Shown in pieces: positions 9,393-24,573 of a stretch of DNA of 64,000 bases; position 1 is the first letter of the stretch; every line of letters starts with the position of its first letter. The position numbers and the translations under genes are program-made. Source of the stretch: Intrasporangium oryzae NRRL B-24470 (GTDB lineage: Bacteria > Actinomycetota > Actinomycetes > Actinomycetales > Dermatophilaceae); assembly GCF_000576595.1 (NCBI RefSeq), contig NZ_AWSA01000012.1:44726-108725 (forward strand). Direction: 5' to 3'. The notes beneath the pieces were generated by a model. It had not been told where the DNA came from. It saw nothing but the letters and a program-made list of their open reading frames with translations, and searched no databases.

Positions 9393-11693
9393 GTGACTGG
9401 CTCACCTGCGGCCCCCCGCACCCCCAAGCCCGTGTCCACCCCGACCCCCGAGGTCACCAGCCCCCGCCCGGCGGGAGGCAAGCGCGCGCCACAACCCGCT
9501 CCGAAGCCGTCGCCGAGTCCAGCCGGGGGTCCAGCAGCGAGTCCAGCAGCGAGTCCAGCAGCGAGTCCGGACGGGCGTGCCGACGACGCCACACCGCACG
9601 CCGAGCCCGCCTTCGTCGACGACACGGAGGCCGGCGCCATGCACCTCGCTCCAGCCCAGGTCATCAGCATCGCTCCCACCGTCGCCGGTATGCCGGGTGG
9701 CGCGGCCCCCATCGGACGCATCCCGGTGAGCGACGTCCGGCCCCTCGTCGACGGGGGCACGCGACCGGCGAAGTCGGTCGTCGGCGAGGTGTTCGTCGTC
9801 CGGGCCAAGGTCTTCCGGGAGGGGCACGACGCCGTCAACGCGACGGCCGTGCTCACCGACCCCGACGGGCGCGACCACTACTTCGCGATGCACAGCGACA
9901 ACCCCGGCCTCAGCGAGTGGAGCACCACCGTCGTCGCCGACCGTCCCGGCTGGTGGACCTACCGGGTCGAGGGCTGGTCCGACCCCTACGCGACGTGGCT
10001 CCACGACGCCGAGATCAAGATCGGCGCCGGCGTCGACGAGGAGCTGATGTGCGCCGAGGGCGTCACGCTCCTGCGCCGGTTCGCGGAGGCGGTGCGCGGC
10101 CAGGGGACCGACGCGTCCGAGATCGACAAGGGCGTCGCCGCGCTCGAGGACACGAGCAGGCCGGCGGCCCACCGGTTCGGGTCGGCCAGCTCCCCCGAGA
10201 TCCGGGGCCTCGCCGCGCTCGTCCCGCTCCGCGAGTTCGTCTCCCCCAGCCCGGCCTACAGCCTCCTCGTCGAGCGCGAGCGCGCGCTCTACGGCGCGTG
10301 GTACGAGATCTTCCCGCGGTCCGAGGGCGCCCACCTCGACGAGAAGACCGGGACGTGGGTGTCCGGGACGTTCCGCACCGCGATGGAGCGCCTGCCCGCC
10401 ATCGCCGCCATGGGCTTCGACGTCGTCTACCTCACGCCGATCCACCCGATCGGCACGACCGCCCGCAAGGGGCGCAACAACACCCTCACGGCGCAGCCGG
10501 GCGACCCCGGATCCCCTTACGCCATCGGCTCGCCCGACGGCGGCCACGATGCGATCCACCCCGACCTCGGCACGTTCGAGGACTTCGACGCCTTCGTCGC
10601 CGAGACGAAGCGGCTCGGGATGGAGGTCGCCCTCGACATCGCCCTGCAGGCCTCCCCCGACCATCCGTGGGTGCAGACCCATCCCTCGCTCTTCACGACG
10701 CGAGCCGACGGCTCGATCGCCTACGCCGAGAACCCGCCGAAGAAGTACCAGGACATCTACCCGCTCAACTTCGACAACGACCCGGCCCTGGCCTATGCCG
10801 AGGTCCGGCGGGTCATCCAGGTCTGGCTCGACCACGGCGTCCGGGCCTTCCGCGTCGACAACCCGCACACGAAGCCGGTCGCCTTCTGGCAGTGGCTGAT
10901 CGCCGATGTCGCGATCCGGTACCCCGAGACGATCTGGCTCTCGGAGGCCTTCACGAAACCCGCGATGATGCACGCCCTCGCCAAGGCCGGCTTCCAGCAG
11001 AGCTACACCTACTACGCCTGGCGCAACAGCCGGTACGAGCTCGAGGAGTACGGCCGCGAGCTCGCCGGCGAGGGAGCGGCATACATGCGCCCGTCGTTCT
11101 GGCCGACGACGCACGACATCCTCACGCCCTACATGCAGTACGGCGGCCCGACGGCGTGGAAGCTGCGTGCCGCGATCGCGGCGACGATGTCCCCGACCTA
11201 CGGCATCTACACCGGCTACGAGCTCATGGAGCACGTGGCGCGCCCGGGCGCCGAAGAGCAGGCCGACAACGAGAAGTACGAGTACAAGGACCGCAAGTGG
11301 TTCCTCTACGAGCCGGGCGGTCCCCTCGAGAGCCGGTCGCTCGCGTGGTACCTCAAGCGGCTCAACGACATCCGCGGTTGGCACCCGGCCCTGCACTGGC
11401 TGCGCAACCTCACGTTCCACCGCGCCGACGACGACAACTTCCTCGTGTTCTCCAAGACCCGGGTCGTCGACGGTGTCCGTGACACGGTCCTCGTCATCGC
11501 CAACCTCGACCCGCACGCGACCCGCGAGACGTGGGTCCGACTCGACCTCGAGGCCTTGGGTATGGCGACCTGGTCGACCTTCGACGCCCACGACCACATC
11601 ACCAACCAGACGTGGCAGTGGCGCGCCGACAACTTCGTCCGGCTCGGTCCCGACTCCGAGCCCGTGCACGTCATCCACGTGAGGAGCCACTGA
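9393..11693 (+). CDS. glgE: Alpha-1,4-glucan:maltose-1-phosphate maltosyltransferase GlgE
   Basis: 766 aa. GlgE transfers maltosyl units from alpha-maltose-1-phosphate to alpha-1,4-glucan. The first 80 or so residues are a Pro/Ala/Ser-rich extension with three 12-bp direct repeats, longer than usual; the conserved part starts near residue 90. GH13_3 features: DIALQASPDHPWV, nucleophile in FRVDNPHTKPVAFW (Asp489), acid in WLSEAFTKPAMMHALAKAGF (Glu518), and THDILTPYMQYGG (Asp575). The GTG at 9393 follows a TACGGT box by 6 nt. treS begins 3 nt after the stop codon. A start further inside, without the extension, is possible. Confidence 0.93.
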   Translation: MTGSPAAPRTPKPVSTPTPEVTSPRPAGGKRAPQPAPKPSPSPAGGPAASPAASPAASPDGRADDATPHAEPAFVDDTEAGAMHLAPAQVISIAPTVAGMPGGAAPIGRIPVSDVRPLVDGGTRPAKSVVGEVFVVRAKVFREGHDAVNATAVLTDPDGRDHYFAMHSDNPGLSEWSTTVVADRPGWWTYRVEGWSDPYATWLHDAEIKIGAGVDEELMCAEGVTLLRRFAEAVRGQGTDASEIDKGVAALEDTSRPAAHRFGSASSPEIRGLAALVPLREFVSPSPAYSLLVERERALYGAWYEIFPRSEGAHLDEKTGTWVSGTFRTAMERLPAIAAMGFDVVYLTPIHPIGTTARKGRNNTLTAQPGDPGSPYAIGSPDGGHDAIHPDLGTFEDFDAFVAETKRLGMEVALDIALQASPDHPWVQTHPSLFTTRADGSIAYAENPPKKYQDIYPLNFDNDPALAYAEVRRVIQVWLDHGVRAFRVDNPHTKPVAFWQWLIADVAIRYPETIWLSEAFTKPAMMHALAKAGFQQSYTYYAWRNSRYELEEYGRELAGEGAAYMRPSFWPTTHDILTPYMQYGGPTAWKLRAAIAATMSPTYGIYTGYELMEHVARPGAEEQADNEKYEYKDRKWFLYEPGGPLESRSLAWYLKRLNDIRGWHPALHWLRNLTFHRADDDNFLVFSKTRVVDGVRDTVLVIANLDPHATRETWVRLDLEALGMATWSTFDAHDHITNQTWQWRADNFVRLGPDSEPVHVIHVRSH

Positions 11694-11696
11694 GCG

Positions 11697-13402
<1,706 letters not shown>

Positions 13403-13403
<1 letters not shown>

Positions 13404-14823
13404 TGGCGATCGTGCACAAGGGAGCCTCCATCGTCCCGACCAAGACCGAGCTCGTCGCGGCGTGGATGCCCGAGCAGCGCTGGTACCACGGGAAGGGCCA
13501 TGAGCCGCGGCTGCGCCGGGTCGGCGGTTTCCGGTTCGAGGACCCCGAGGGCGAGGTCGGGATCGAGACGCTCCTGCTCGTCGACGAGGCGCCGAGCCCG
13601 CCGGTCGTCTACCAGGTCCCCCTGACCTACCGCGGTGCGCCGCTCGACGGCGCCGAGCGCGCGCTCCTCGGCACGATGGAGCACAGCGTCCTCGGCACCC
13701 GGTGGGTGTACGACGGGCCGCACGACCCGGCATACGTCTCGGGGCTCGTCACCACGATCCTCGGCGACGGCGTCTCCGACGAGGCGCAGGCCTCGGTCGG
13801 CAGCAACGAGCTCGCCGTGGGCACCTCGACCGGCCACGTGGCCGGAACCGTGTCGTCGTCGACGGTCCTGACGGGCGAGCAGTCCAACACGTCCATCATC
13901 TGCCGGATGACCTCGCCCGGCGGCGGCCCTGCGGAGCCGCTCATCGTCAAGGTGTTCCGGACGCTCCAGGACGGCGACAACCCCGACGTCGTCGTCCAGT
14001 CCGCGCTGACCGAGGCCGGGTCGGCCCGCGTGCCCGTCGCGTTCGGGCACCTGGCCGGCCGCTGGGACGCCCCGACCGGGGGAACCACCCAGCACGGGCA
14101 CCTCGCCTTCGCCCAGGAGTTCATCCCGGGGGTCGAGGACGCGTGGCGGGTCGCCCTCGTCGCCGCGGCGTCGGGCCACGACTTCGCGGCACGAGCCCGC
14201 GAGCTCGGCGTCGTGACCGCGCAGATCCACACGACGCTCGCGGAGGCCTTGGGCACCGAGCCCGCCAGCCCCGAGGCGCGCGAGCGGCTCGTCGCGTCGA
14301 TGCGTGAGCGGTATGCCGCTGCCGTCGCCCTCGTGCCCGAGCTCGCCTCCCGCTCGGCCGGGGTCACCCGGGTCCTCGACGGGCTCGCCGCGCTGCGCTG
14401 GCCGCCGCTCCAGCGCATCCACGGCGACTACCACCTCGGCCAGGTCCTCGACGTCCCGGAGCGCGGCTGGGTCGCGCTCGACTTCGAGGGCGAGCCGCTG
14501 CGGCCGCTCGCCGAGCGGGTCCGCCCCGACCTGCCCGCCCGCGACGTCGCCGGGATGCTCCGCTCGTTCGACTACGTGGCCGGCTCGGTGCACCTCGCCG
14601 ACCCGGCGCTCGACGCCGGCCCGTGGGCCGCGGCGTGCCGCGCGGCCTTCCTCGACGGATACGCCTCCGTCGCAGGCGATCCCGACGACAACTCGAGGGC
14701 CCTGACGCGGGCCCTCGAGCTCGACAAGGCGCTCTACGAGGTCGTCTACGAGGCGCGCAACCGGCCGAGCTGGCTCCCCATCCCGCTCGGCGCCATCGAT
14801 CGTCTCCTCACCGAGGAAGGTGC

Positions 14824-14827
<4 letters not shown>
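13403..14827 (+). CDS. mak: Maltokinase (Pep2)
   Basis: 474 aa. It phosphorylates maltose with ATP to maltose-1-phosphate, the GlgE donor. The N-terminal cap domain contains WMPEQRWYHGKGHEP. The C-terminal kinase lobe has the aminoglycoside-phosphotransferase-like catalytic loop RIHGDYHLGQVL and the metal-binding ALDFEGEPLRPLAERV. The gene overlaps treS by 1 nt upstream and glgB by 4 nt (ATGA) downstream. The order TreS, Mak, GlgB fits channelling through one pathway. Confidence 0.92.
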
Positions 14828-18784
<3,957 letters not shown>

Positions 18785-18788
<4 letters not shown>

Positions 18789-19294
18789 GCACCGCCGCCC
18801 CGGCCGGTCGCGGGCGCCTCTTCCTCGTGATCGGCGTCGCCCACCCGGAGGTCGCGGCCGCGCTCGCCCGACGGTTCGACCAGGCAGCCGTGGTCGACGT
18901 CGCGGTCTTCGACCGGATGGTCGTCGCGGGACGCGCCTCCCCCGAGGACGAGAAGGACGGCCGCCCGACCGTCGAGCAGGTCCGTCAGCTGCTCCTGCGC
19001 TGGTCGGCGGCGATCGCGACGGCCGAGACCTACCAGCTGGAGTGCTTCGACGTCGTGCTCACCGACGCGCTCCCCGGCTCCCGGCTCGAGGATGTCCTCG
19101 ACCTCGTCTCCCCCGAGCCCGTGCACCTCGTCGTCGTCGGGGGTCCCGACGACCCCGAGGTCCGGGAGATCCCTCCGTGGGGCCTCTGGCTCGACCCGGC
19201 GGGCCTCACGACGGACGAGGTCGTCGACGCGGTCCTCGACCGACTCGACGACGCCGTGGTGCCGACGGCGACAGACCCCGGCGCCGACGACTGA
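18785..19294 (+). CDS. Kinase/phosphotransferase-like protein lacking a P-loop
   Basis: 169 aa. The pattern [67 protein letters not shown] and [19 protein letters not shown] is very like small actinobacterial AAA/zeta-type ATP-binding kinases. In those, the N-terminus carries GxxxxGKST. Here the equivalent site reads [17 protein letters not shown], with no Gly-Lys-Ser/Thr, so ATP binding should be lost. It is the last gene of the glgE operon, overlapping pgm by 4 nt (ATGA) and followed by a strong terminator. The role is unknown; a regulatory or structural remnant is possible. Confidence 0.6.
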
Positions 19295-19303
19295 CCTGAG
19301 GAT

Positions 19304-19342
19304 GCACCGAGCCCTCGGACGCGGAGTCCGAGGGCTCGGTGC
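19304..19342. terminator. Terminator of the glgE operon
   Basis: Perfect 17-bp inverted repeat (19304-19320 with 19326-19342, loop 5 nt) between the operon end and a convergent gene. It probably works for both strands. Confidence 0.8.
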
Positions 19343-19375
19343 TGCCTCCGCGCGGCGCGGACGCGGTCGTTGAGG

Positions 19376-20320
19376 TCAGAAGAGGGCGCTCATGAGCGAC
19401 TTGCGGGCGCGGACGACGCGCTCGTCGGTCGTCCCGACCACCTCGAAGAGCTCGACGAGGTGCTCGCGGGCCTTATTGCGGTCGGCGTCGCTCGTGACGC
19501 GCACCGTGTCGATGAGCCGGAGGAACGCGTCCTCCACGTGCCCCCCGAGCAAGTCGAGGTCGGCGACGAGGATCTGCGCGTCGACGTCCGTCGGCGCGGC
19601 CGCCGCCGCCGCTCGGGCGGCCTGCAGGTCGGCGCCGGCGGTGCGTTGGAGCAGCCCGACCTGCGCAAGCCCGAGCTTGGCCTCGCTGTCGGCGGGGTTC
19701 TCGGCGAGGGCCTGGCGGTAGGTGTCGGCCGCCGTCTCGAGATCGCCGGCCTCGATCGCGTCGAAGGCCTTCTGGTGCAGCGGCGGCAGCGGCGGCTCCT
19801 CGTCGGCCGCCTCCGCCGGTGCGGACCCGTCGACGGACACGGTGCCCGTCACGCCGTGCTGCGCAGCGAGGGCGAGCACCTGGTCGATGACCGCCGTGAT
19901 CTGGTCCTCGGGCTGGACGCCCTCGAAGAGGGGCACCGGCTGCCCCTGGACGAAGGCGAAGCTGACCGGGACAGCCTGGACCTGGAACGCCTGCAGGATC
20001 GCGGGGTTGGCGTCGACGTCGACCGTCACGAGCTGGAAACGACCGCCGTAGCGCTCCGTGACGGCAGCGAAGGTCGTGACGAAGTCGGCCGACTGCTGCA
20101 GGCGCGCAGACCACAGCACCATGACGACGGGGTGGCGCGCGCTCGCCGCGATGACGTCGCGGATTCCGGCGTCAGTCCCCTCGATGACGAGGCCCGCAGC
20201 AGCGCCCCCAGAGGTGGCGCCCGCGGCGGAACCGGGGCCAGCCTGCGGGGCCGGACGCTTGAGCGAGGACAGGTCGACGGCACCGCGCAGTGCTGCTGCG
20301 CTGAATGGCTGGTGACTCAT
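19376..20320 (-). CDS. Thioredoxin-fold / TPR protein (YbbN/CnoX-like)
   Basis: 314 aa. Residues about 45-155 form a thioredoxin fold (HPVVMVLWSARLQQSADFVTTF ... VQAVPVSFAFVQGQPVPLFEG), but the CxxC active site is replaced (WSARLQQS), so it is not a disulfide reductase. Residues about 180-310 are helical TPR-like repeats (HQKAFDAIEAGDLETAADTYRQALAENPADSEAKLGLAQVGLL). This is the architecture of the co-chaperone YbbN/CnoX, and the M. tuberculosis orthologue sits near thiolase and glgB as here. ATG start, 14 nt after the upstream lipoprotein gene. Confidence 0.85.
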   Translation of the reverse strand: MSHQPFSAAALRGAVDLSSLKRPAPQAGPGSAAGATSGGAAAGLVIEGTDAGIRDVIAASARHPVVMVLWSARLQQSADFVTTFAAVTERYGGRFQLVTVDVDANPAILQAFQVQAVPVSFAFVQGQPVPLFEGVQPEDQITAVIDQVLALAAQHGVTGTVSVDGSAPAEAADEEPPLPPLHQKAFDAIEAGDLETAADTYRQALAENPADSEAKLGLAQVGLLQRTAGADLQAARAAAAAAPTDVDAQILVADLDLLGGHVEDAFLRLIDTVRVTSDADRNKAREHLVELFEVVGTTDERVVRARKSLMSALF

Positions 20321-20334
20321 AGATCAATCCTGCC

Positions 20335-21318
20335 TCACCGCCCGGTTCCGGCGACCAGCTGGTCGGTTGCGGCGACGATACGGGCCTTGCCCGTCGTGGG
20401 GATGACGAACGCGATGATCTCGTTGGTCGTGAGGTCGGCCTCGGTGGTGATCTGCTTGATCCCCGTGAGCAGCGTCAGGTCCTTCGACGGCGTCAGCTTG
20501 GCCGGGGTGCGCAGCGCGATCGCGTCGCTGCGCACGAGGTCGGCGAAGACGATGGCGCCGTCGCCGCCCTTGAGCCGCAGGCCGCCCAGGATCGCCTTGG
20601 GGTCGTGCGTCTGGGTGAAGGTTCCCTGCACCTTGAGGGCCTCGCCCTGGGCCCGGGCCGACTGGACCAGCTGCTGCGTCCACTTGTCGGTGTCGAGGAG
20701 CGGTGAGGAGACCGGGTCGGGGTACTTCACCGAGTCGGCATAGGCCTTCACCACGGCGTCAGGCGTGGCGACCAGCCCCTTGCCGGACCCGATCGCCCCG
20801 GACCCCTCGCTCAGCGGGTCGAGGGCGTCGACCCGCGCGCCGGGCAGGACCGGCACGAGCGCCGCGACCTTGAACGGCGTGCCCGCCTTGGAGGTCGTGA
20901 GCAGGACGAGGACGGGGGCGCCGCTCTTCACCAGGGTCGTCTGGACGAGGATCTGCTGCGGGAGGTCGGTCGAGCGCGAGATGCCGAGGACCTTGGCCCC
21001 GGTCGTGGACAGCTCGTTGGCGGCCTTGTCGGCAGCCGTGCGACCGGGGAGCGTCTTGGCCCACGCGTTGGCCGACTCGAGCGCGGCCCCCGCGAAGGCC
21101 TTCTGCCGGGCGGCCTCACCCGCCGGCGTGATGTCGTTGCGGGCCGTGACCGCTGCCGCGACGACGGAGTCGGCCTGCGCCTGGGCCGCCGACGGCGCGA
21201 CCGCCGGCGTGCTCTCCGCGACGTCGCCCTCGTCGGCGTTGCCGGTGCAGGCGGACAGGAGCGTCACACCGAGGAGCAGAGCGGCGAGACCGCGGCGGCG
21301 CGTCGCGGGGCTGGGCAT
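20335..21318 (-). CDS. Secreted lipoprotein of unknown function
   Basis: 327 aa. A signal peptide MPSPATRRRGLAALLLGVTLLSAC ends in a lipobox with Cys24, so the protein should be anchored to the outer face of the membrane. The mature part is Ala/Thr-rich and mixed alpha/beta with no motif I recognise; it may belong to the actinobacterial DUF8094-type lipoproteins. It probably shares a transcript with the thioredoxin/TPR gene 14 nt downstream. A TATGGT box (minus strand, 21375-21380) and a GAAAGG ribosome site lie upstream. Confidence 0.75.
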   Translation of the reverse strand: MPSPATRRRGLAALLLGVTLLSACTGNADEGDVAESTPAVAPSAAQAQADSVVAAAVTARNDITPAGEAARQKAFAGAALESANAWAKTLPGRTAADKAANELSTTGAKVLGISRSTDLPQQILVQTTLVKSGAPVLVLLTTSKAGTPFKVAALVPVLPGARVDALDPLSEGSGAIGSGKGLVATPDAVVKAYADSVKYPDPVSSPLLDTDKWTQQLVQSARAQGEALKVQGTFTQTHDPKAILGGLRLKGGDGAIVFADLVRSDAIALRTPAKLTPSKDLTLLTGIKQITTEADLTTNEIIAFVIPTTGKARIVAATDQLVAGTGR

Positions 21319-21374
21319 GGGGGAGCCTTTCGGTCATCGGCACAGGAACGGCCGAGCAGACCCGGCCGGCGTCC

Positions 21375-21380
21375 ACCATA
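21375..21380 (-). promoter_or_regulatory. -10 box TATGGT of lipoprotein gene
   Basis: TATGGT on the minus strand, about 57 nt before the ATG, giving a leadered transcript with a GAAAGG ribosome site. The rest of the 219-bp gap (21319-21537) shows nothing else I can name. Confidence 0.4.
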
Positions 21381-21537
21381 GACACGATCGGGGCCGCGAT
21401 CGCAAGTCGGCGCCTGCGGGTTTCAAGGACATTCGGGACACTCCCAGACACCTCGCCCGTCGGCTTCTCGTCGAGGGTGACGAGGGCCACCCGCAGGGCC
21501 CGGGCCTGCCCGGGCGCCTCGGCCGCGCCGGGTCCGC

Positions 21538-22050
21538 TCAGGACCGCCGCACCATCCGCACCTCGGCCGCGCCGGTCGCGTCGTGCTGCGACCGCGCGCC
21601 CTCGAGGACGAACCCGTGGCGCGCGTAGAAGGCCCGAGCGCGGGCGTTCTCCTCGACGACCCACAACGTCGCGTCGCGGTCGCCGAGCACGCGGCCGAGG
21701 AGCTCGTCGGCGAGCCCCGTGCCGTGGACGTCGGCGAGGAGGTTGACGACGTAGAGCTCCCACTGGGTCGGAGCGTCGTCGTCGCAGCTCGGCCCGGCGC
21801 TCGCGAAGCCCACGACACGACCCGCGGCGTCGCGCGCCACGAGCGTGGTCGAGGCGGCGGTGCTGCCGTCGGCCGCCCCGGCCGCGACCGTCCGCCAGTG
21901 GTCGGCCGACCGGTTCGCGCTCAGCCCGGCGAGGTGGTCGGCCGGCATGATCCCGGCATACGCCTCGCGCCGCACCCTGACGTGGACCCGGCCGAGCTCG
22001 TCGCAGTCGGCGAGCGTGAGCGGCGCGATGGTCCAGGTCGACTCAGTCAC
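21538..22050 (-). CDS. GNAT-family N-acetyltransferase
   Basis: 170 aa. Typical single-domain GNAT: TIAPLTLADCDELGRVHVRVRREAYAGIMPADHL at the N-terminus, acetyl-CoA-binding region LYVVNLLADVHGTGLADELLGRVLGD (a variant of the Q/RxxGxG/A loop), and the C-terminal ARAFYARHGFVLEG. The substrate is unknown. The GTG start overlaps the upstream thiamine-binding-type gene by 8 nt, so the two are co-translated. Confidence 0.85.
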   Translation of the reverse strand: MTESTWTIAPLTLADCDELGRVHVRVRREAYAGIMPADHLAGLSANRSADHWRTVAAGAADGSTAASTTLVARDAAGRVVGFASAGPSCDDDAPTQWELYVVNLLADVHGTGLADELLGRVLGDRDATLWVVEENARARAFYARHGFVLEGARSQHDATGAAEVRMVRRS

Positions 22051-22357
22051 CCGTCTGCCGCTGGATCGCGTCCTGGAGCCGGTCGAGCTTGCCGTCGAGC
22101 TCGCCGGTGAACCCCGGCCGGATGTCGGCCTTGAGCACGAGACCGACGCGGGGGGACGACTCGGCGAGGACGTCGCAGCAGCGCTTGACGACGGCCATGC
22201 ACTCGTCCCACTCGCCCTCGATCGTCGTGAACATCGCGTCGGTGCGGTGGGGCAGCCCGGACTCGCGCACGACCCGGATCGCTCGTGCGACCGCGTCGCT
22301 CACGGATCCGGTGTCGTCGGCGGCCACGGTCGGGGCAACGGAGAAGGCGATGAGCAT
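22043..22357 (-). CDS. MTH1187/YkoF-type thiamine-binding protein
   Basis: 104 aa. Small ferredoxin-like fold with the family pattern MLIAFSVAPT ... SVSDAVARAIRVVRESGLPHRTDAMFTTIEGEWDECMAVVKRCCDVL ... RVGLVLKADIRPG. Members bind thiamine or HMP-like ligands; biological roles are little known. Length and spacing fit. The downstream acetyltransferase overlaps the end of the gene. Confidence 0.85.
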   Translation of the reverse strand: MLIAFSVAPTVAADDTGSVSDAVARAIRVVRESGLPHRTDAMFTTIEGEWDECMAVVKRCCDVLAESSPRVGLVLKADIRPGFTGELDGKLDRLQDAIQRQTGD

Positions 22358-22365
22358 GACGACAC

Positions 22366-22373
22366 CGTATGCC
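22366..22373. repeat. Solitary CGTATGCC octamer upstream of the thiamine-binding-type gene
   Basis: Copy of the window-wide octamer, 9 nt before the ATG at 22357, in the short gap between two minus-strand genes. Confidence 0.6.
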
Positions 22374-22418
22374 GTGGTGCCGGCCTGCGGGCCGCCAGGT
22401 CCTCGCCGCTCGGGCGGC

Positions 22419-23426
22419 TCAGAGCTCCTTCTTCATGGCGAGCGCCTCCTCGATGACCTCGAAGCCGAGGTCTCTGTTGATCTGGACCATCCACGGGTTG
22501 GACTCGGCGTTCATGGTCCGGACGGCGGTGCGCTCGGGCGCGATGCGTTCCAGCTCGCGCAGGTTGGCCACCTTGACCGCCATCCCGAGGCGGTGTCCGC
22601 GGTGCTCCGGGAGCACGAGCGTGCCCCACTGGAAGGCGAGGCCCGGGTCGCCGGCCGGCAGCGCGATGTCGGAGTAGGCGGCAACCACGCCGGTCGCCCG
22701 CTCGACGGCCACCGCCGTGAGGCGCGTCCGCCCGAGCGTCGCCTCGTGGTCGAGGAAGTCCTGGTAGTCGGAGGGCGTCATCGACTCGGCCTCGAAGTCG
22801 ATCTCGCCCGTGGGCGCGTCGAGGGCGAGCCGGTTGGAGGCGTCGCACAGCGAGGCCCGGAGCTCCTCCGGGACGCCGTTGCGGTGGACCGACACGTCAT
22901 AGGCTCCGTCGAGGGCTGCGAGGGCCTGCCGCTCGAGCGCGTCGACCCGCTCCCACATGACCGGCAGCCGCAGGCGCCGGACGATCTCGATGTTGGCGAG
23001 CGCGTAGCCGTGCTTCTCGGCGAACCGGCGGGCTGCGTGACCGTCACGCGTCCCGATGGGGACGAACACCTCGCCGAGGACGACGTCGCGCTTCTCGGCT
23101 GCGGCCGTCTCCTCCGTCCAGGCGGTGAGCGCCGAGCCGATGCCCTGACCGCGGTGGTCCGGGTCGACGTGGAGGTCGGTCCAGCAGAGGTTGGTGTTGT
23201 CGCGCTCGGGGAACCAGACTCGGGCCACGCCGACCACCCGACCGTCGACGACGGCCACCGCGGCCTCGTCGTGTTCGCCCGGAAAGGTGTAGCGCAGGTC
23301 GCGGGCGAACTCGTCGAGGCTGAGCCGGTGGGGCGAGACGCGCGAGGCGACCTCACTGCGCTGCTGGGCGATCCAGGTCTGCTCGACGACGGCGTCGTCG
23401 GAGCGGTCGATCGGGAGGATGTCCAT
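22419..23426 (-). CDS. Two-domain GNAT acetyltransferase, tandem copy A
   Basis: 335 aa with two GNAT domains. The first is canonical (LHVDPDHRGQGIGSALTAWTEE); the second (WGTLVLPEHRGHRLGMAVKVANLREL) matches the MshD/mycothiol-synthase-like style of double GNAT proteins. It ends NPWMVQINRDLGFEVIEEALAMKKEL. The neighbour at 23504-24511 has exactly the same length and is clearly a paralogue, and the upstream regions are also alike. A CACGGT box ends 6 nt before the ATG. The substrate is unknown. Confidence 0.85.
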   Translation of the reverse strand: MDILPIDRSDDAVVEQTWIAQQRSEVASRVSPHRLSLDEFARDLRYTFPGEHDEAAVAVVDGRVVGVARVWFPERDNTNLCWTDLHVDPDHRGQGIGSALTAWTEETAAAEKRDVVLGEVFVPIGTRDGHAARRFAEKHGYALANIEIVRRLRLPVMWERVDALERQALAALDGAYDVSVHRNGVPEELRASLCDASNRLALDAPTGEIDFEAESMTPSDYQDFLDHEATLGRTRLTAVAVERATGVVAAYSDIALPAGDPGLAFQWGTLVLPEHRGHRLGMAVKVANLRELERIAPERTAVRTMNAESNPWMVQINRDLGFEVIEEALAMKKEL

Positions 23427-23432
23427 GGCACG

Positions 23433-23462
23433 ACCGTGGCACCGGGGTGGCCGGGTCACAAG
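23433..23462 (-). promoter_or_regulatory. Promoter of GNAT copy A (TTGTGA / CACGGT)
   Basis: On the minus strand a TTGTGA -35-like element is followed by CACGGT ending 6 nt before the ATG. The same arrangement precedes copy B, and the two upstream regions are similar over about 60 bp, including GGAAAACC before the -35. Confidence 0.45.
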
Positions 23463-23482
23463 GGGTTTTCCCAGACTTCCCG

Positions 23483-23503
23483 ACACCGGTTCAGGGCCGG
23501 TGT
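23483..23503. terminator. Small hairpin downstream of GNAT copy B
   Basis: 7-bp inverted repeat ACACCGG/CCGGTGT with a 7-nt loop immediately after the copy B stop codon. Confidence 0.5.
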
Positions 23504-24511
23504 TCAGAGGTCCTTCTTGAGCGCGAGCGCCTCCTCGACGACCTGGAACCCGAGGTCCTTGTTGATCTGGACCATCCACGGGTTCTGCTCGTCGTTCATC
23601 GTCCGGACGTGGGCCCGACGGGGGTCGTGGGCGGCGAGCGCGCGCAGGTTGGCGACCTTGACGGCCATGCCGAGCCGGTGGCCGCGGTGTTCGGGCAGCA
23701 CGAGCGTCCCCCACTGGTCGACGACGTCGGGGTCGCCGGGGGGCAGGCAGAGGTCGGTGTAGGCCGCGACCGTCCCCGTCGCGCGGTGGACCGCCACCGC
23801 GGTCAGCTTGGTCACTCCGATGTCCCGGAGGAACCCCAGGCGCGTCTCGTAGTCCTGCGGCGTCATGCTCTCGGGTTCGAACTCGACGTCGCCCGTGGGG
23901 GCATCGAGGATGAGCCGGTTCGACGCGTCGCAGACCCCTTGGCGCAGCTCCTCCGGCACGCCGTCGACGTGCACCGAGATCTCGTAGGCGTCGCCCATCG
24001 CGGCCCGCGACCGCGTCTCGTGACCGGCGAGGACGTCCTCGTCGACCGGCAGTGTGAGGCGACGGACGATGTCGATGCTCGAGACCGTGTATCCCCGGTC
24101 GAGGGCGAACCGTCCGGCCGGGTGGTCCTCGCGCTGCCCCACCGGCACGAAGACCTCGGCGAGGAGCACCTTGCGGTCCTGGGCGCGGGCCGAGTCCTCC
24201 ATCCAGCGGACGAGGGCCGAGCCGACGCCGCGCGCGCGATGGTCGGGGTCGACCTTGAGCATGCACCAGCTCTTGTCGAGGTTGTCCCGGTCGGGGAACC
24301 AGATCCGCACCATGCCCGCGGGCCGGCCGTCGACGAGGGCCACCGCCGCCTCGTCGTGCTCACCGGGAAACGAGAAGCGCATGTCCCGGACGAACTCCCG
24401 GACCGTGCGGCGGTCGGGCTCGATCCGTGATGCGGCATCGCTCCGCTCAACCACCGCGTGCAGCGACGCGAGGAGCGCGTCGTCCGTGCGGTCAACCGTG
24501 AGGATCTCCAT
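23504..24511 (-). CDS. Two-domain GNAT acetyltransferase, tandem copy B
   Basis: 335 aa, paralogue of the adjacent gene with the same two GNAT domains: LKVDPDHRARGVGSALVRWMED in the first and WGTLVLPEHRGHRLGMAVKVANLRAL in the second. The second domain and the C-terminus (NPWMVQINKDLGFQVVEEALALKKDL) are the best conserved between copies, the N-terminal half less so, suggesting divergence of substrate recognition after duplication. Leaderless promoter as for copy A (CACCGT, 6 nt before the ATG). Confidence 0.85.
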   Translation of the reverse strand: MEILTVDRTDDALLASLHAVVERSDAASRIEPDRRTVREFVRDMRFSFPGEHDEAAVALVDGRPAGMVRIWFPDRDNLDKSWCMLKVDPDHRARGVGSALVRWMEDSARAQDRKVLLAEVFVPVGQREDHPAGRFALDRGYTVSSIDIVRRLTLPVDEDVLAGHETRSRAAMGDAYEISVHVDGVPEELRQGVCDASNRLILDAPTGDVEFEPESMTPQDYETRLGFLRDIGVTKLTAVAVHRATGTVAAYTDLCLPPGDPDVVDQWGTLVLPEHRGHRLGMAVKVANLRALAAHDPRRAHVRTMNDEQNPWMVQINKDLGFQVVEEALALKKDL

Positions 24512-24517
24512 CCATCG

Positions 24518-24547
24518 ACGGTGGCACCGGTGTGGCCTGCGTCACAA
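24518..24547 (-). promoter_or_regulatory. Promoter of GNAT copy B (TTGTGA / CACCGT)
   Basis: Same elements and spacing as upstream of copy A. The conserved block runs on to the end of the meaB gene. Confidence 0.45.
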
Positions 24548-24573
24548 ACGGTTTTCCGGACCGACCTCACCGG

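Noticed and set aside
19376..20320. Active thioredoxin
   Set aside because: The CxxC motif is absent (WSARLQQS) and the protein has a TPR extension like YbbN/CnoX.
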